Source: TH-plancto1 sp043777375 (lineage in GTDB: Bacteria; Planctomycetota; Planctomycetia; Planctomycetales; Planctomycetaceae). From it: a DNA stretch of 64,000 nt. Below the pieces are notes generated by a model, which worked only from the letters and a program-made list of their open reading frames with translations, was not told where the DNA came from and ran no database searches. The translations under genes and the position numbers were made by a program. Below, in pieces: positions 36,397 to 46,397 of the stretch. The DNA lies in assembly GCA_043777375.1 (NCBI GenBank), contig JAYWHX010000168.1:33378-97377 (forward strand). Direction: 5' to 3'. Each line of letters begins with the position of its first letter. The first letter of the stretch is position 1.

Positions 36397-36439
36397 CCTC
36401 CCAACTCCCGGGACTCAACCTTCATCATGAAGGGAGTTG
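36397..36439 (-). promoter_or_regulatory. Overlapping alternative hairpins in the sigma factor 5' leader, next to the ribosome-binding site
   Basis: Arms CAACTCCC (36402-36409) and GGGAGTTG (36432-36439) form one stem. CCTTCATCATGAAGG (36419-36433) forms a second that shares two bases of the right arm. The RBS complement CCTCCC (36397-36402) touches the first stem, so folding could affect ribosome access. Observed pairing only; regulation is inferred. Confidence 0.4.
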
Positions 36440-36666
36440 CTCGGATGACAGCGACTTCCTGGTGTGCCGCGACTGCGGCATGTCGCCATTTCTGTGCTTC
36501 AGAGTCTGCTTTCACATTCCCTAAAGTGATGTACGCAGAAGTGAGATGCTTGGATCATCGAAAAGGTTCGCATGCGAATGGATTTTTCGAAGATCTTTCT
36601 GCAATTCGCTCCTCAGATGTACCACTGCACTTGTTGTGCCAATGGAATTGACGACACATTGGCCTC

Positions 36667-36696
36667 TTGAAGTTGTCCGTTCGACACGCCTATAAT
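36667..36696 (+). promoter_or_regulatory. Sigma-70-like promoter for the sigma-54 activator gene
   Basis: TTGAAG (36667-36672), 18-base spacer, TATAAT (36691-36696), about 50 bases upstream of the GTG start. The -10 is a perfect consensus, rare for this window. Region 36388-36666 otherwise holds the divergent sigma gene leader and nothing else I recognise. Confidence 0.55.
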
Positions 36697-36745
36697 CTCC
36701 TGTGTACTCGAATTGTCCTCATCGCACGAAATAACGGAGTTCCAC

Positions 36746-38707
<1,962 letters not shown>

Positions 38708-38733
38708 TTGGTTGGGCTGTAGGTCCATGAAAG

Positions 38734-39618
38734 TCATGTCAAAGGTGACAGGCTTTGTGTTGATTCAAATACTTTCCATCTCTCTTCCAATGAATACTTG
38801 TCAGGTTTGTCTTTCGAGTGAATTGGATGACAGATCGTCTTATAATTCCATGCTTGGTATTCAGTATTCACCAACGATTGTGCCAGTACAACTGAACCCG
38901 ATTCAGGATTGATGCCGATCAAGTTCTTATCAAATAGTGTGTGTATGCCTGCTCGTAGTAATAGGCCATTCGATGTCAGATTCGATTGACTCGCAGAGTA
39001 AGGCTTGATGTGTGCGGCCTCAAGAGCTTCCAGTGCATTACACCCGGTCACGGCACATTTTGACATGTATGCTCTGAGCAAGTCGAGTCTGAATTTGCTT
39101 TGCCCAAGTCGTCTCTGAACTTCTCTAAGCAGTGGTTCAAGCCCGGCTATGGATGAGGGCAGAAGATGTAGCTTGGGGCCAAAAGAACTCAGATCACCAG
39201 CTAATTCTTGAATCGCCTGGAAATTCGCACCCGAAATGAGTTTTCCAAATTGAAATCGCTTGATTTCAAGAGTAGATAACCGAACGGGCTTCTCGTACAG
39301 CACTGATGCGAGAATGATGTATACCACTTTCGTCGGCGGGTATTCATCGAAATCCCTATGAGTTGGTTCATCAAGGCTGTCGACAACGAAGTGTCCATAA
39401 GCCTTCCCATCTCGCGAAAGAACAATGATGTCAGCCGATTTGCTTTGACTATAGCGATAACGGCCATTCTGTTTTTTAAAGACACCTGAATGAATGAACT
39501 GTTTGAAATCGTCCTCAGTTGGAAACCCAACTTCGGTCTTATCAGAATTCCCATAGACTAGTATCTTTCTCTCATCCACTGATTCTGACTCCTCGATTCT
39601 TAAGAAACGGTGCGACAT
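38734..39618 (-). CDS. HNH endonuclease domain protein
   Basis: 294 residues from ATG 39618 (an earlier start at 39675 is possible). The HNH part lies in the C-terminal half: LLRAYMSKCAVTGCNALEALEAAHIKPYS (C..C and AAHI) followed by NGLLLRAGIHTLFDKNLIGINPES, the HNH_2-type pattern of YrhL/restriction-like nucleases. The N-terminal ~150 residues (DIIVLSRDGKAYGHFVVDS, LYEKPVRLSTLEIKRFQFGK) may be a DNA- or modified-base-recognition domain. The gene is visibly more A+T-rich than its neighbours, suggesting acquisition. It converges on the sigma-54 activator with only 26 bases between. Could be a modification-dependent restriction enzyme; inference. Confidence 0.8.
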   Translation of the reverse strand: MSHRFLRIEESESVDERKILVYGNSDKTEVGFPTEDDFKQFIHSGVFKKQNGRYRYSQSKSADIIVLSRDGKAYGHFVVDSLDEPTHRDFDEYPPTKVVYIILASVLYEKPVRLSTLEIKRFQFGKLISGANFQAIQELAGDLSSFGPKLHLLPSSIAGLEPLLREVQRRLGQSKFRLDLLRAYMSKCAVTGCNALEALEAAHIKPYSASQSNLTSNGLLLRAGIHTLFDKNLIGINPESGSVVLAQSLVNTEYQAWNYKTICHPIHSKDKPDKYSLEERWKVFESTQSLSPLT

Positions 39619-39688
39619 GCACGACTTGCGATTGTGAGTTCGTAATGAACAGCGATGATGTATTCCTAACACCATTTTCGCATCAAAG

Positions 39689-40618
39689 CTACTCGTACCT
39701 CACCCGACTCCAATCCTTCGCGAGATCAACCAGTATCTTCAACGCCACGGGATTCACCGCCGTCGCGGCAATCCCCGGAATGCGCAGCATGTCGGCGCGG
39801 TCGTCCATCCACGTCTCGCGAAAGTGAACCGGTTCCCCATTGTGAACCCACACCGATTGACCGCCCAGAGCGCGAGCGATGTGCAGGGCCACGGGATAGT
39901 CATAGATGTTCGGTGAGTGGATCAGCGAACCCCCAAACTCGCCGCTGGCTAGCAACGGGTAGATGCTGCCCGGCATATCATCGGGAGCCACTCCGCACAG
40001 ACCCGCAGCTGTCACCGCAGCTGAGCGTTCACGGTCGGCTTGCTGAAATCCGATCAGGTAGATCTTGTTCGAGTCAGCTCGGCTGGCGTGACTGGTTGCG
40101 GGCATGTTCCGCAGCCAGGCGACGGCGGGGATGCGAGGATTGTCGGCTCCGGTTTTGACGGTCTGGCCGTAGACCTCGGTCCAGGAGCCCTGTTCGCCCA
40201 TCTCGGGGGCATAAACTAGTGAGTAGAGGACATCGGTCTTCGTACGCAGGTGGAGCATCACGGCGTAACCGTTGCCGGTCCGCTCGCTGAAGTATTTGGT
40301 GCCGTCAATCGGATCAAGGGCGATCGTGTAATCACTCGTCGAGTCAAACGCTCCGACATCCCCATTGGCTTCTTCGGCCTCAACGGCGCAGCGGTGAAAG
40401 ATCGGATCCGCGTCGCGCAAGCCACAGACCAATAGCTCCTGCACGGTCAGATCCGCCAGAGTCAGTGCATCGGTATTCGAGCTGCCGCTCGATTTCCCTT
40501 CCAGCTTGATATTGAATTTCCGCAACTGCTTCGCAATCGCCCCAGCCCAGCGGAGAAGCGGAGGAGCATGTTGCCGCAAGGCAAGGATGAGGTCGGACTC
40601 GAAGGAACTCAGGGGCAT
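39689..40618 (-). CDS. Inositol monophosphatase-family phosphatase (CysQ / 3',5'-bisphosphate nucleotidase type)
   Basis: 309 residues from ATG 40618; the open frame upstream is translation of repeat-rich non-coding DNA. Family motifs: an EEANGDVG-type acidic site near residue 93, YTIALDPIDGTKYFSERTGNGYAVML (DPIDGT metal site), and GSIYPLLASGEFGGSLIHSPNIYDYPVALHIARALGG (second metal and Asp-like site, here NIYDYPVA instead of the usual WDxAA). Cleaves 3'-phosphoadenosine 5'-phosphate or related sugar phosphates in sulfur assimilation. CysQ is the closest type I recognise. Confidence 0.85.
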   Translation of the reverse strand: MPLSSFESDLILALRQHAPPLLRWAGAIAKQLRKFNIKLEGKSSGSSNTDALTLADLTVQELLVCGLRDADPIFHRCAVEAEEANGDVGAFDSTSDYTIALDPIDGTKYFSERTGNGYAVMLHLRTKTDVLYSLVYAPEMGEQGSWTEVYGQTVKTGADNPRIPAVAWLRNMPATSHASRADSNKIYLIGFQQADRERSAAVTAAGLCGVAPDDMPGSIYPLLASGEFGGSLIHSPNIYDYPVALHIARALGGQSVWVHNGEPVHFRETWMDDRADMLRIPGIAATAVNPVALKILVDLAKDWSRVRYE

Positions 40619-40866
40619 GATGGAACCCAAAAAGCGGATTGCTGCTGGAGTAGGGCGTTGAAGTTTACCGAAGAGTGGCAGTGACCTGCGAGCCGCAAAG
40701 TGTTCGGAGACTGAATGGGTGAGTGATCCCCTGTATTTAGGTCGCTCGCCACTGAACGCCCTGTTGGTTTCTGTTTTGCGTTCAGACATCTCCATCGCAT
40801 TGGCACATCTCGGATAGCTTGTGAGGACATAGTCCAAAACAATTTCCCGTTTTCTCCACCAGAATT

Positions 40867-40936
40867 GAACAGAAGCAAACGAAGGCAACGAAGGTTCAGG
40901 CCGACGTTTCATCGTTTCCCTCGTTGCCTTCTGTTC
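40867..40936. repeat. Imperfect inverted repeat (GAACAGAAG..CAACGAAG type)
   Basis: The left arm (40867-40893) and right arm (40920-40936) are inverse to each other after removal of a ~9-base insertion in the left arm. Similar CTTCGTTGCCTTCTGTTC sequences recur in bacterial intergenic DNA. Confidence 0.5.
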
Positions 40937-41370
40937 TAAATCAAATCTGGAAGTTGTTTCGAGCCACATCCTGAGTCGGGGGGGCTGAGGTGTAATCGCC
41001 ACTGCCAAAGAAGTGAGCCACCCCAATTCACAGGTCGACTCAGTACAAGCGGGCTTCGGCATGAAGCCGCCGCCGAAAGATTTGGTCAAATACAACCTCT
41101 CGCCCCGAGTTGTCGGATGAGAACACCAGACCATGCTGGGGACAGCTCGAAGTTTCTTTGTTTCCGTCGTTTCAAAAATCGAGAAGTTGCCAAGTCCATG
41201 TCGAGAGCTTCCGGGGATCGATTCCGGCTTGCAGACTGACTTTGATCGATAGATACTCCTGCCATGCAGCAACTGGGGCGTCCCATGTCCCGAAGTCGCA
41301 CATCTTTTGACCGATCTTCTTGCACCAGCGATTCTTCGCATGTGCTGTCAGGGGAAAGTCTCTCGATGAT

Positions 41371-41420
41371 TTCTTCGGTTTGGTAGGCTTCTTCGGTTTG
41401 GTAGGCTTCTTCGGTTTCGG
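41371..41420 (+). repeat. 18-bp tandem repeat, ~2.8 copies
   Basis: The unit TTCTTCGGTTTGGTAGGC is repeated at 41371 and 41389, with a partial third copy at 41407. It lies about 90 bases upstream of the tRNA-Arg. Too few and with no spacers, so not a CRISPR. Confidence 0.8.
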
Positions 41421-41510
41421 TATTCTGGCAGTCCCTCAAAGTGTTCTTGGTTGCAAACAGCCAATGACACGTTTTGGGAGAATCCAGGATGTGAGGCGAA
41501 AACCTCACAA

Positions 41511-41584
41511 GCGCCCGTAGCTCAGCCGGATAGAGCAACGGATTTCTAATCCGTCGGTCGGTGGTTCGAGTCCACCCGGGCGCA
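41511..41584 (+). tRNA. tRNA-Arg (anticodon TCT)
   Basis: 74-base cloverleaf: acceptor arms GCGCCCG (41511-41517) and CGGGCGC (41577-41583), discriminator A. D-arm contains AGCTCAGCCGGATAGAGC, anticodon stem ACGGA/TCCGT with loop TTTCTAA (anticodon TCT), T-arm GGTGGTTCGAGTCCACC. CCA is not encoded. The adjacent integrase suggests its 3' half serves as the attachment site of the following island. Confidence 0.95.
41560..41584 (+). other. Probable attL: tRNA-Arg 3' end as integration site
   Basis: The integrase gene ends 32 bases beyond the tRNA 3' end and all island features start here. Tyrosine recombinases typically use the T-arm/acceptor segment (GGTTCGAGTCCACCCGG region) as att core. No second copy is seen before 64000, so attR would lie outside the window. 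Inference from position. Confidence 0.5.
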
Positions 41585-41616
41585 ATGACTTACGTCAACT
41601 CACCCCTCGGATGTAC

Positions 41617-42924
41617 CTAGGTACATTCGGGCGAAGATTGATCGGTGTCATTATCCACTGGACGATTGTTGGCAGTGGATGAATTGTCAGGCTTGGCCTT
41701 TAGGATTGCACACAAGACGCCCGCATCACTTTGAACGCTGCCTGGAGCGTAGTGGCGTTGTGTCGTTTCCCAGGACGAGTGCCGCATCACGCGACTGATC
41801 ACCAGAGGTGGGACTCCCGCTTCACGAAGTCGTTCACCGCAGGATCGTCGAAGGTCGTGTGCCGATGCGTACTTTTCTCGTCTACCCGTTTTGACATCGG
41901 CTTCTTCGACCACGACATTGGCTGCCTTCCCGATCCGGCTGATGACCTTGCCTACCCACTCGGCATCAGGTCGGTGGTGCCGGATTCCCCGCCCCAGCTT
42001 GACCTGCAATGATTTCGGTTCGAAGACCCATCCCGTTCTGAGTTCCGATGGAGTCTCCAACAGGAGTGCTTCGAAACCTGGAAGCAGTGGGATCTCTTGG
42101 TCCGAATCGTTCTTCTGCATGGCTGCGGGAATGTCCAGAGAAGGGTGAATTCCGTCCTTCCATCTCGGTCGGATCGTTCCTGGCTTGTCCCAGGAGACAT
42201 TCATCAGTTCGTTGATCCGCAGGGCAGATTCCCAGAGTCCTCGAAGCACATGAGTCCATGATTCAGCTACCAAATCTCCGACAACTTTCGAAACCGCATT
42301 CAACATTCGCTGATATTCGTCCTTCGTGATGGGTCGCCCCTTCATCGTCTTTTGCTTCGATGTTTTCAGTTTGCGGACCTTCGGTGCGTTCGGCAGCCAG
42401 TTCTGAAGGTTGGCCCAGTTGAGAGCTGCCAGAATGTGTGCCATGTAGCCCTTGACTGTATGTGGCGATCGTTGCTGCCCGCGTTGACTATGCACACCCT
42501 TCAGCAATTTCGCTTGCAACTGCTGCAACGCAATAGGATCAGCCACGTCTCCCAATTTTCGGGGATTGAGGATACGTTCGGCGATGTCCAAGCGACTCTC
42601 CGAAGCTGCCGCCGTTTTGTCTCGGACCGTTGTCAGGTGAAGGACTCGATACTGTTCTCGAAAGTCTGACCATTCCATTTCAGGGCCAGTCTTCTTTTCA
42701 TTCCCTGGCCGGGTGTCGATACCGAGAAGTAACTTCGCTTCCAACTCCTGCTGTTGTCGCTTGGCCTCGTTCTCATCTCGATCACCAGTGGAAATGCGGA
42801 TCTCACGCTTTTCATGAGGGCACGTGTAACGCAGTTGAAATGGCCTATTCCCAGGCCGAACGATGCGAACCGTTGGCACTTTACGTACGGATTCTGAGCG
42901 TGGTTTGCGTTTGGCCAAGTACAT
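41617..42924 (-). CDS. Tyrosine recombinase / site-specific integrase of the island
   Basis: 435 residues from ATG 42924; the open frame reaches 43035, but its first 37 residues look non-coding. N-terminal arm-type/SAM-like region about 1-170 with a core-binding helix. In the catalytic domain I see the first Arg in GLWESALRINELMNVSW, a Lys-containing beta-hairpin region, HDLRRSCGERLREAGVP (H-x-x-R) and LVISRVMRHSSWETTQRHYAPG (His and nucleophile Tyr). So the R-K-H-R-H-Y set appears complete. It integrates and excises the element at tRNA-Arg; the small HTH protein upstream is the likely directionality factor. Confidence 0.92.
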   Translation of the reverse strand: MYLAKRKPRSESVRKVPTVRIVRPGNRPFQLRYTCPHEKREIRISTGDRDENEAKRQQQELEAKLLLGIDTRPGNEKKTGPEMEWSDFREQYRVLHLTTVRDKTAAASESRLDIAERILNPRKLGDVADPIALQQLQAKLLKGVHSQRGQQRSPHTVKGYMAHILAALNWANLQNWLPNAPKVRKLKTSKQKTMKGRPITKDEYQRMLNAVSKVVGDLVAESWTHVLRGLWESALRINELMNVSWDKPGTIRPRWKDGIHPSLDIPAAMQKNDSDQEIPLLPGFEALLLETPSELRTGWVFEPKSLQVKLGRGIRHHRPDAEWVGKVISRIGKAANVVVEEADVKTGRREKYASAHDLRRSCGERLREAGVPPLVISRVMRHSSWETTQRHYAPGSVQSDAGVLCAILKAKPDNSSTANNRPVDNDTDQSSPECT

Positions 42925-42968
42925 TGTCCCAAGGGGGAGAATTCGAGTTTTTCGTTCACCAGGACTGG

Positions 42969-43205
42969 TCAGACGGCATCCGAAACAGACTCGTCGTTCC
43001 GCAGCCTTTGAGAATTCAGAACGTAGTCGATCCAATCACGGCCATGGATGTAGGCATGCTTGTGGACGTAGTAGACCCGTAATCCTGCTCGTCGGGCGGA
43101 CCTCACGGTCGCTGCTCGAATCCCAAGGCGTTGTGTGAATGCCTTCAGGGTGTAAAGTTCATTGGGATTGATGACGCCTGTCGTCGATTCGTCGCTCGTT
43201 GCCAT
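42969..43205 (-). CDS. Excisionase-like helix-turn-helix protein
   Basis: 78 residues, ATG 43205. LYTLKAFTQRLGIRAATVRSARRAGLRVYYVHKHAYIHGRDWIDYVL is an HTH_17/MerR-like DNA-binding domain of recombination directionality factors. Its start lies 44 bases upstream of the preferred integrase start, in the same operon. Likely controls excision of the element. Confidence 0.75.
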   Translation of the reverse strand: MATSDESTTGVINPNELYTLKAFTQRLGIRAATVRSARRAGLRVYYVHKHAYIHGRDWIDYVLNSQRLRNDESVSDAV

Positions 43206-43580
43206 TTTGTGAACCTTTCCATCTGTGCGGGTGGGGCCTACACACAGCGGCAGTCATTCACACTTACCCGACGGAATTATCAAAGACTGCTGCAAGTCGT
43301 TATATCAAATAGACATATGGATTTTATGTCGCGTGAGTTGCTTATGCAGAACCTGCCCAAAATGAATATGCAGTCAGCACGTAGATGACGGCAAACGATG
43401 GCCTCACATCGCATGGTGGCAACGGTCTCAGTCAGGATGCCCTTGACGTTTGAGATCAACGTCCAACAAGAGCATTTTCAGAATTGATCTTTAGGGAAGG
43501 CAGACAGGAATGTCTGCTCCACTATTGAGTGGCACAGACATTCCTGTCTGTGCGAACTGAAGACGATCTCTGAAACTGCT
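43206..43580. other. Intergenic region with nested inverted repeat
   Basis: 375 bases between the excisionase-like gene and the next minus-strand gene. It contains the nested repeat at 43469-43582. No gene recognised. A promoter for the excisionase-integrase pair should lie near 43206-43300. Confidence 0.5.
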
Positions 43581-43582
43581 CT
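43469..43582. repeat. Nested inverted repeat element, ~114 bp
   Basis: Inner perfect 16-bp arms CAGACAGGAATGTCTG (43501-43516) and CAGACATTCCTGTCTG (43535-43550). Outer 14-bp arms AGAGCATTTTCAGA (43469-43482) and TCTGAAACTGCTCT (43569-43582), 13 of 14 matching. The outer right arm overlaps the stop codon of the 382-residue gene. CAGACATTCCTGTCTG repeats recur in planctomycete genomes. Possible REP/MITE-like unit. Confidence 0.75.
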
Positions 43583-44729
43583 AGTCATCATCGTCCTCGG
43601 GCAGTTTTGAAGTGGGGAGCCTTGTTGCAGTCTTGCTCTCGATGAATCTTTCACCTGTGTGAGTTCCATCCTTCATCAGATCGCGAAATCGACTTCCTCC
43701 ATCCGACGAGGTCAGTGCGTCTTTGTATTTCTCCATGGGGTTCGGCCCAAAAATCACTTCCATTCGATTATTGACCTTGGATTGGGCGAAGTGGCCGACA
43801 GGCGTGATCCAATTGAGCTGTTCTGCAATCTGCACTGCCGTCAATGGTTTATATGGGTCTTCCGATTCGTTTGATTGACTACTGCGAGCCTGCATCTTGG
43901 CAAGTTCAACCCGGCGTGAGTTGTGCCAACCCGCCAGAAAGACCTCCAACCTTTTAACTTCGCGGGCCACTTTCTGGGTCTTGGGTCGTTTCGACTTTAA
44001 CCGCTCGGCATAGTCCTCGGTCTCGACTGACTTTTCCCGTTTCTCTCCATTCAACACGAAGGCAAGTACGTCAATGGCAGCGAGTGAGCAAGCAATGAGA
44101 TCACCTGTGAGATAGGCGTCCATGACATCAGGCAGACTCTCTCCCCGAAGCTCGAACTTATTCTGCCACTCTGATATGCGACCTTTGCTGGACCCTTGGT
44201 GAATTAACCACATGTAGGGATGGCAGCCCGGCGGTTGAGGCCACTCGGACCAAGGGAGGAAGCTGGACCGATTCGCGGACTCCTGATACTCCAGTTCCGC
44301 ATCGAGATATGGTGCATCACTGATCCACGCTAGGTAGTAGACCAATGAGACCCAACGCACAATGTTACGGTGGGCCTGGTTGTGAACGATTGGGATATCA
44401 AACGCAACAGGCACGATGCTGCGAGGAACACGTGCTACCCATTCCTCTATGTCCTTCAGCCATCGCCCCAACTGATCCAGCCCACGGCAATCGTCGGCAA
44501 AGAACAGGTGGCTGTGATAGACGCATCCATCAGTGTTGACGACGATGGACTTTGCGATGTTCTTGCAGATGTAGGCTGGCTCCAACATCGCGAATATAGG
44601 CTGAAGCTCCTTTTCACTTCGATTTGTTGACAACAGTACGGCATGGTGAATTCTGAGATTGGCGTCATAGAGTGAACGCAGACCCGCCTTGAGCTTCAGG
44701 AATGGTGCTCGCCAGTCTTCTTTCATCAA
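43581..44729 (-). CDS. Hypothetical island protein, 382 residues
   Basis: ATG at 44729 or 44726. No TM and no signal peptide. Contains LRIHHAVLLSTNRSEKELQPIF, VYHSHLFFADDCRGLDQLG and WLKDIEEWVARVPRSIVPVAFDIPIVHNQAHRNIVRWVSLVYYLAWISDAP. A C-terminal part, LTAVQIAEQLNWITPVGHFAQSKVNNRMEVIFG, could be a winged-helix-like DNA-binding module that recurs in planctomycete mobile elements. The end is Asp-rich. I do not recognise a function. The gene is alone between the repeat element and the truncated WYL-type regulator. Confidence 0.7.
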   Translation of the reverse strand: MMKEDWRAPFLKLKAGLRSLYDANLRIHHAVLLSTNRSEKELQPIFAMLEPAYICKNIAKSIVVNTDGCVYHSHLFFADDCRGLDQLGRWLKDIEEWVARVPRSIVPVAFDIPIVHNQAHRNIVRWVSLVYYLAWISDAPYLDAELEYQESANRSSFLPWSEWPQPPGCHPYMWLIHQGSSKGRISEWQNKFELRGESLPDVMDAYLTGDLIACSLAAIDVLAFVLNGEKREKSVETEDYAERLKSKRPKTQKVAREVKRLEVFLAGWHNSRRVELAKMQARSSQSNESEDPYKPLTAVQIAEQLNWITPVGHFAQSKVNNRMEVIFGPNPMEKYKDALTSSDGGSRFRDLMKDGTHTGERFIESKTATRLPTSKLPEDDDD

Positions 44730-44958
44730 TCAGCTGCCTTTCTTGGGTTGACGCTGGACCGTTGTAGACGTGTTGGCGTCGCATGTCACTGTGGGTAAAC
44801 AACTTCGCGCAGTTTACTCCACCGCAAACAGTGCTGCACCCCCTTGAAGCTCTCTGAACAACGAGATGACCTCAATCCCAGCCGAGTTGGAATTCGGAGA
44901 CGGCAGTTGGTAGACATTCGACCCTAGCGGATTGTTGTGGACGGCTAGGGGATTCGTG

Positions 44959-45354
44959 TCAACGAAACTGCTTCAGGCTGTCCAAGAACTTCTGAAGTGT
45001 TCCGACGAATGCCTCACTATCACAGATCAGCTTTTCGACAATTGGTTCCAGTTCGCCCGAAGTAATGCCGACTGGTGCGTCAATCTGGGAGGTTGGTTCA
45101 AGGACTGGGAATTTGAAGCCTGGGCGGACTCGGTAAGCTCGGCAGGATTTATCGAAGAACCAAGGAACACCGGCCATCGAGAGCGTTTGCAGCAGGCGGT
45201 AGACCGTCCTGCGGGAGCATTCCAGTTCCTCAGCCAAGCCATCGGCATCCCATCGCCCTTTACCCATGATGAGATGCAGCGTTCTGAGCAGATGGCTCAG
45301 ACGTTCGCATTGTCGGAGGCGGCGTTCAGCGTCAGTTCGTTGCTTCTTGGCCAT
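44959..45354 (-). CDS. Short DeoR/WYL-type HTH protein lacking the WYL domain
   Basis: 131 residues from ATG 45354 (45462 is a longer option). The region RLRQCERLSHLLRTLHLIMGKGRWDADGLAEELECSRRTVYRLLQTLSMAGVPWFF is a winged HTH clearly paralogous to that of the WYL regulator at 49600-50685 (same order: RQ.DRL..ILR.L.LIQ..GRW, YR.L..L..AGIP, YRVRP.F.FPV). The WYL ligand-binding domain that should follow is missing; only ~50 residues with another short helix remain. It faces the 274-residue gene divergently and may regulate it. Confidence 0.7.
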   Translation of the reverse strand: MAKKQRTDAERRLRQCERLSHLLRTLHLIMGKGRWDADGLAEELECSRRTVYRLLQTLSMAGVPWFFDKSCRAYRVRPGFKFPVLEPTSQIDAPVGITSGELEPIVEKLICDSEAFVGTLQKFLDSLKQFR

Positions 45355-45545
45355 GCTCGCCCGCTTAGTCCACTTCTTGCTGAAGTTCAGGACTGAGACG
45401 TTAGGGCATGTCGCTGCCACCTCTGGGTCATTGTCGTCTCTGATGTGACCCACAGTCGCCATTGAATGTCATCGGCTTCCACTAACAACAAGACTGCCAA
45501 TCCAAGTGACCCACTACTGGCACAGTTTGTATCGACTATCTGGGC

Positions 45546-46370
45546 ATGAGAACCCAACCATCGCGGCAGCGTCTGATTCCTGTCACAGCACTCCGGCATC
45601 TGTATCAGTTGCTTCGAGACTTCCCGAAGGAGGAGTTCCAACTGGCAGTTTGCAAAGAGATCTGTCGAAGACCAGATCAGCTGTTGAAGCTCATGGCTGA
45701 GAGCCGCGATCACTTTGCCCTGTATGACAACCGTGGCGAGGCATTCCACAATCGCGGAGCAGAGGGACTGCTGACTCCTAGTCGACAAGACAGCTCGCAT
45801 TTGGCGAACCGGTTTGTCCAGCAACTAGCCTTCAGCGAGGACAAAGTGGTCCAGGTCGTTGACGCCCCAAAGTACTCGTTTCGATACGTCGACTACGACA
45901 TCAGCCCATGGCGAACCACATATTCGGAATTTGAAAATGGAAAATCCGGTCAATCCTCTGGGGCGGGTGGGTTGGACCTGTTGCTCAGTAACTGCATCGA
46001 TCAGACACCGATCATTGGTGAGATCAAAGCCGATACGGATGTGAATCCGTTTCTGGGGCTGATTCAGAGCATGATGTACGCGGTCGAATTGTCTACACCG
46101 GCACAGCGGGCACGCTTGAGTCTGCACTATCCCGAACGGTTCGCAGTAAGTGACACGGGAGCAGGCATTGATATCTACCTGATTCTGCTACGGTATCCAC
46201 AGGACAAGATCAGCCTCGAGTTCTTGAGTCTGACGAACCAACTTTCAGCTCGCCTCATGGCTGACACCAGAGTCGCGGGCACTATTCGCAGAATTGTGGC
46301 ATTGGAAACACCCATGACATCAGCCTGCTTGGACAACATGACCGTGGCATTTGCTCACAGTCAGCTGTGA
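45546..46370 (+). CDS. Hypothetical protein with PD-(D/E)xK-like nuclease motif
   Basis: 274 residues, ATG 45546, the only larger plus-strand gene in the island. After a helical first half, GGLDLLLSNCIDQTPIIGEIKADTDVNPFLGLIQSMMYAVEL carries an Asp, then E-x-K (GEIKAD), spaced as in PD-(D/E)xK nucleases. The downstream helix is typical of the fold. No other domain recognised. Likely a DNA- or RNA-cleaving effector or repair factor; inference from the motif. The divergent HTH gene could control it. Confidence 0.55.
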   Translation: MRTQPSRQRLIPVTALRHLYQLLRDFPKEEFQLAVCKEICRRPDQLLKLMAESRDHFALYDNRGEAFHNRGAEGLLTPSRQDSSHLANRFVQQLAFSEDKVVQVVDAPKYSFRYVDYDISPWRTTYSEFENGKSGQSSGAGGLDLLLSNCIDQTPIIGEIKADTDVNPFLGLIQSMMYAVELSTPAQRARLSLHYPERFAVSDTGAGIDIYLILLRYPQDKISLEFLSLTNQLSARLMADTRVAGTIRRIVALETPMTSACLDNMTVAFAHSQL

Positions 46371-46397
46371 TTCTGCGAGACAGCCCGGCTGTGTCGC

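Larger units (their letters stand above)
40619..41510. other. Repeat-rich non-coding region before the tRNA
   Basis: 892 bases with no convincing gene. It holds an imperfect inverted repeat at 40867-40936 (GAACAGAAGCAAACGAAGGC and an inverse short form), an 18-bp tandem repeat at 41371-41420 and a small hairpin GTGAGG-CGAAAA-CCTCAC at 41491-41508 just before the tRNA. Confidence 0.6.

Noticed and set aside
40619..41341. N-terminal extension (about 240 residues) of the CysQ-like frame
   Set aside because: Reads through inverted repeats and non-coding DNA; homology starts at ATG 40618.
41371..41420. Possible CRISPR (18-bp repeats)
   Set aside because: Contiguous tandem copies without spacers and only 2.8 units.
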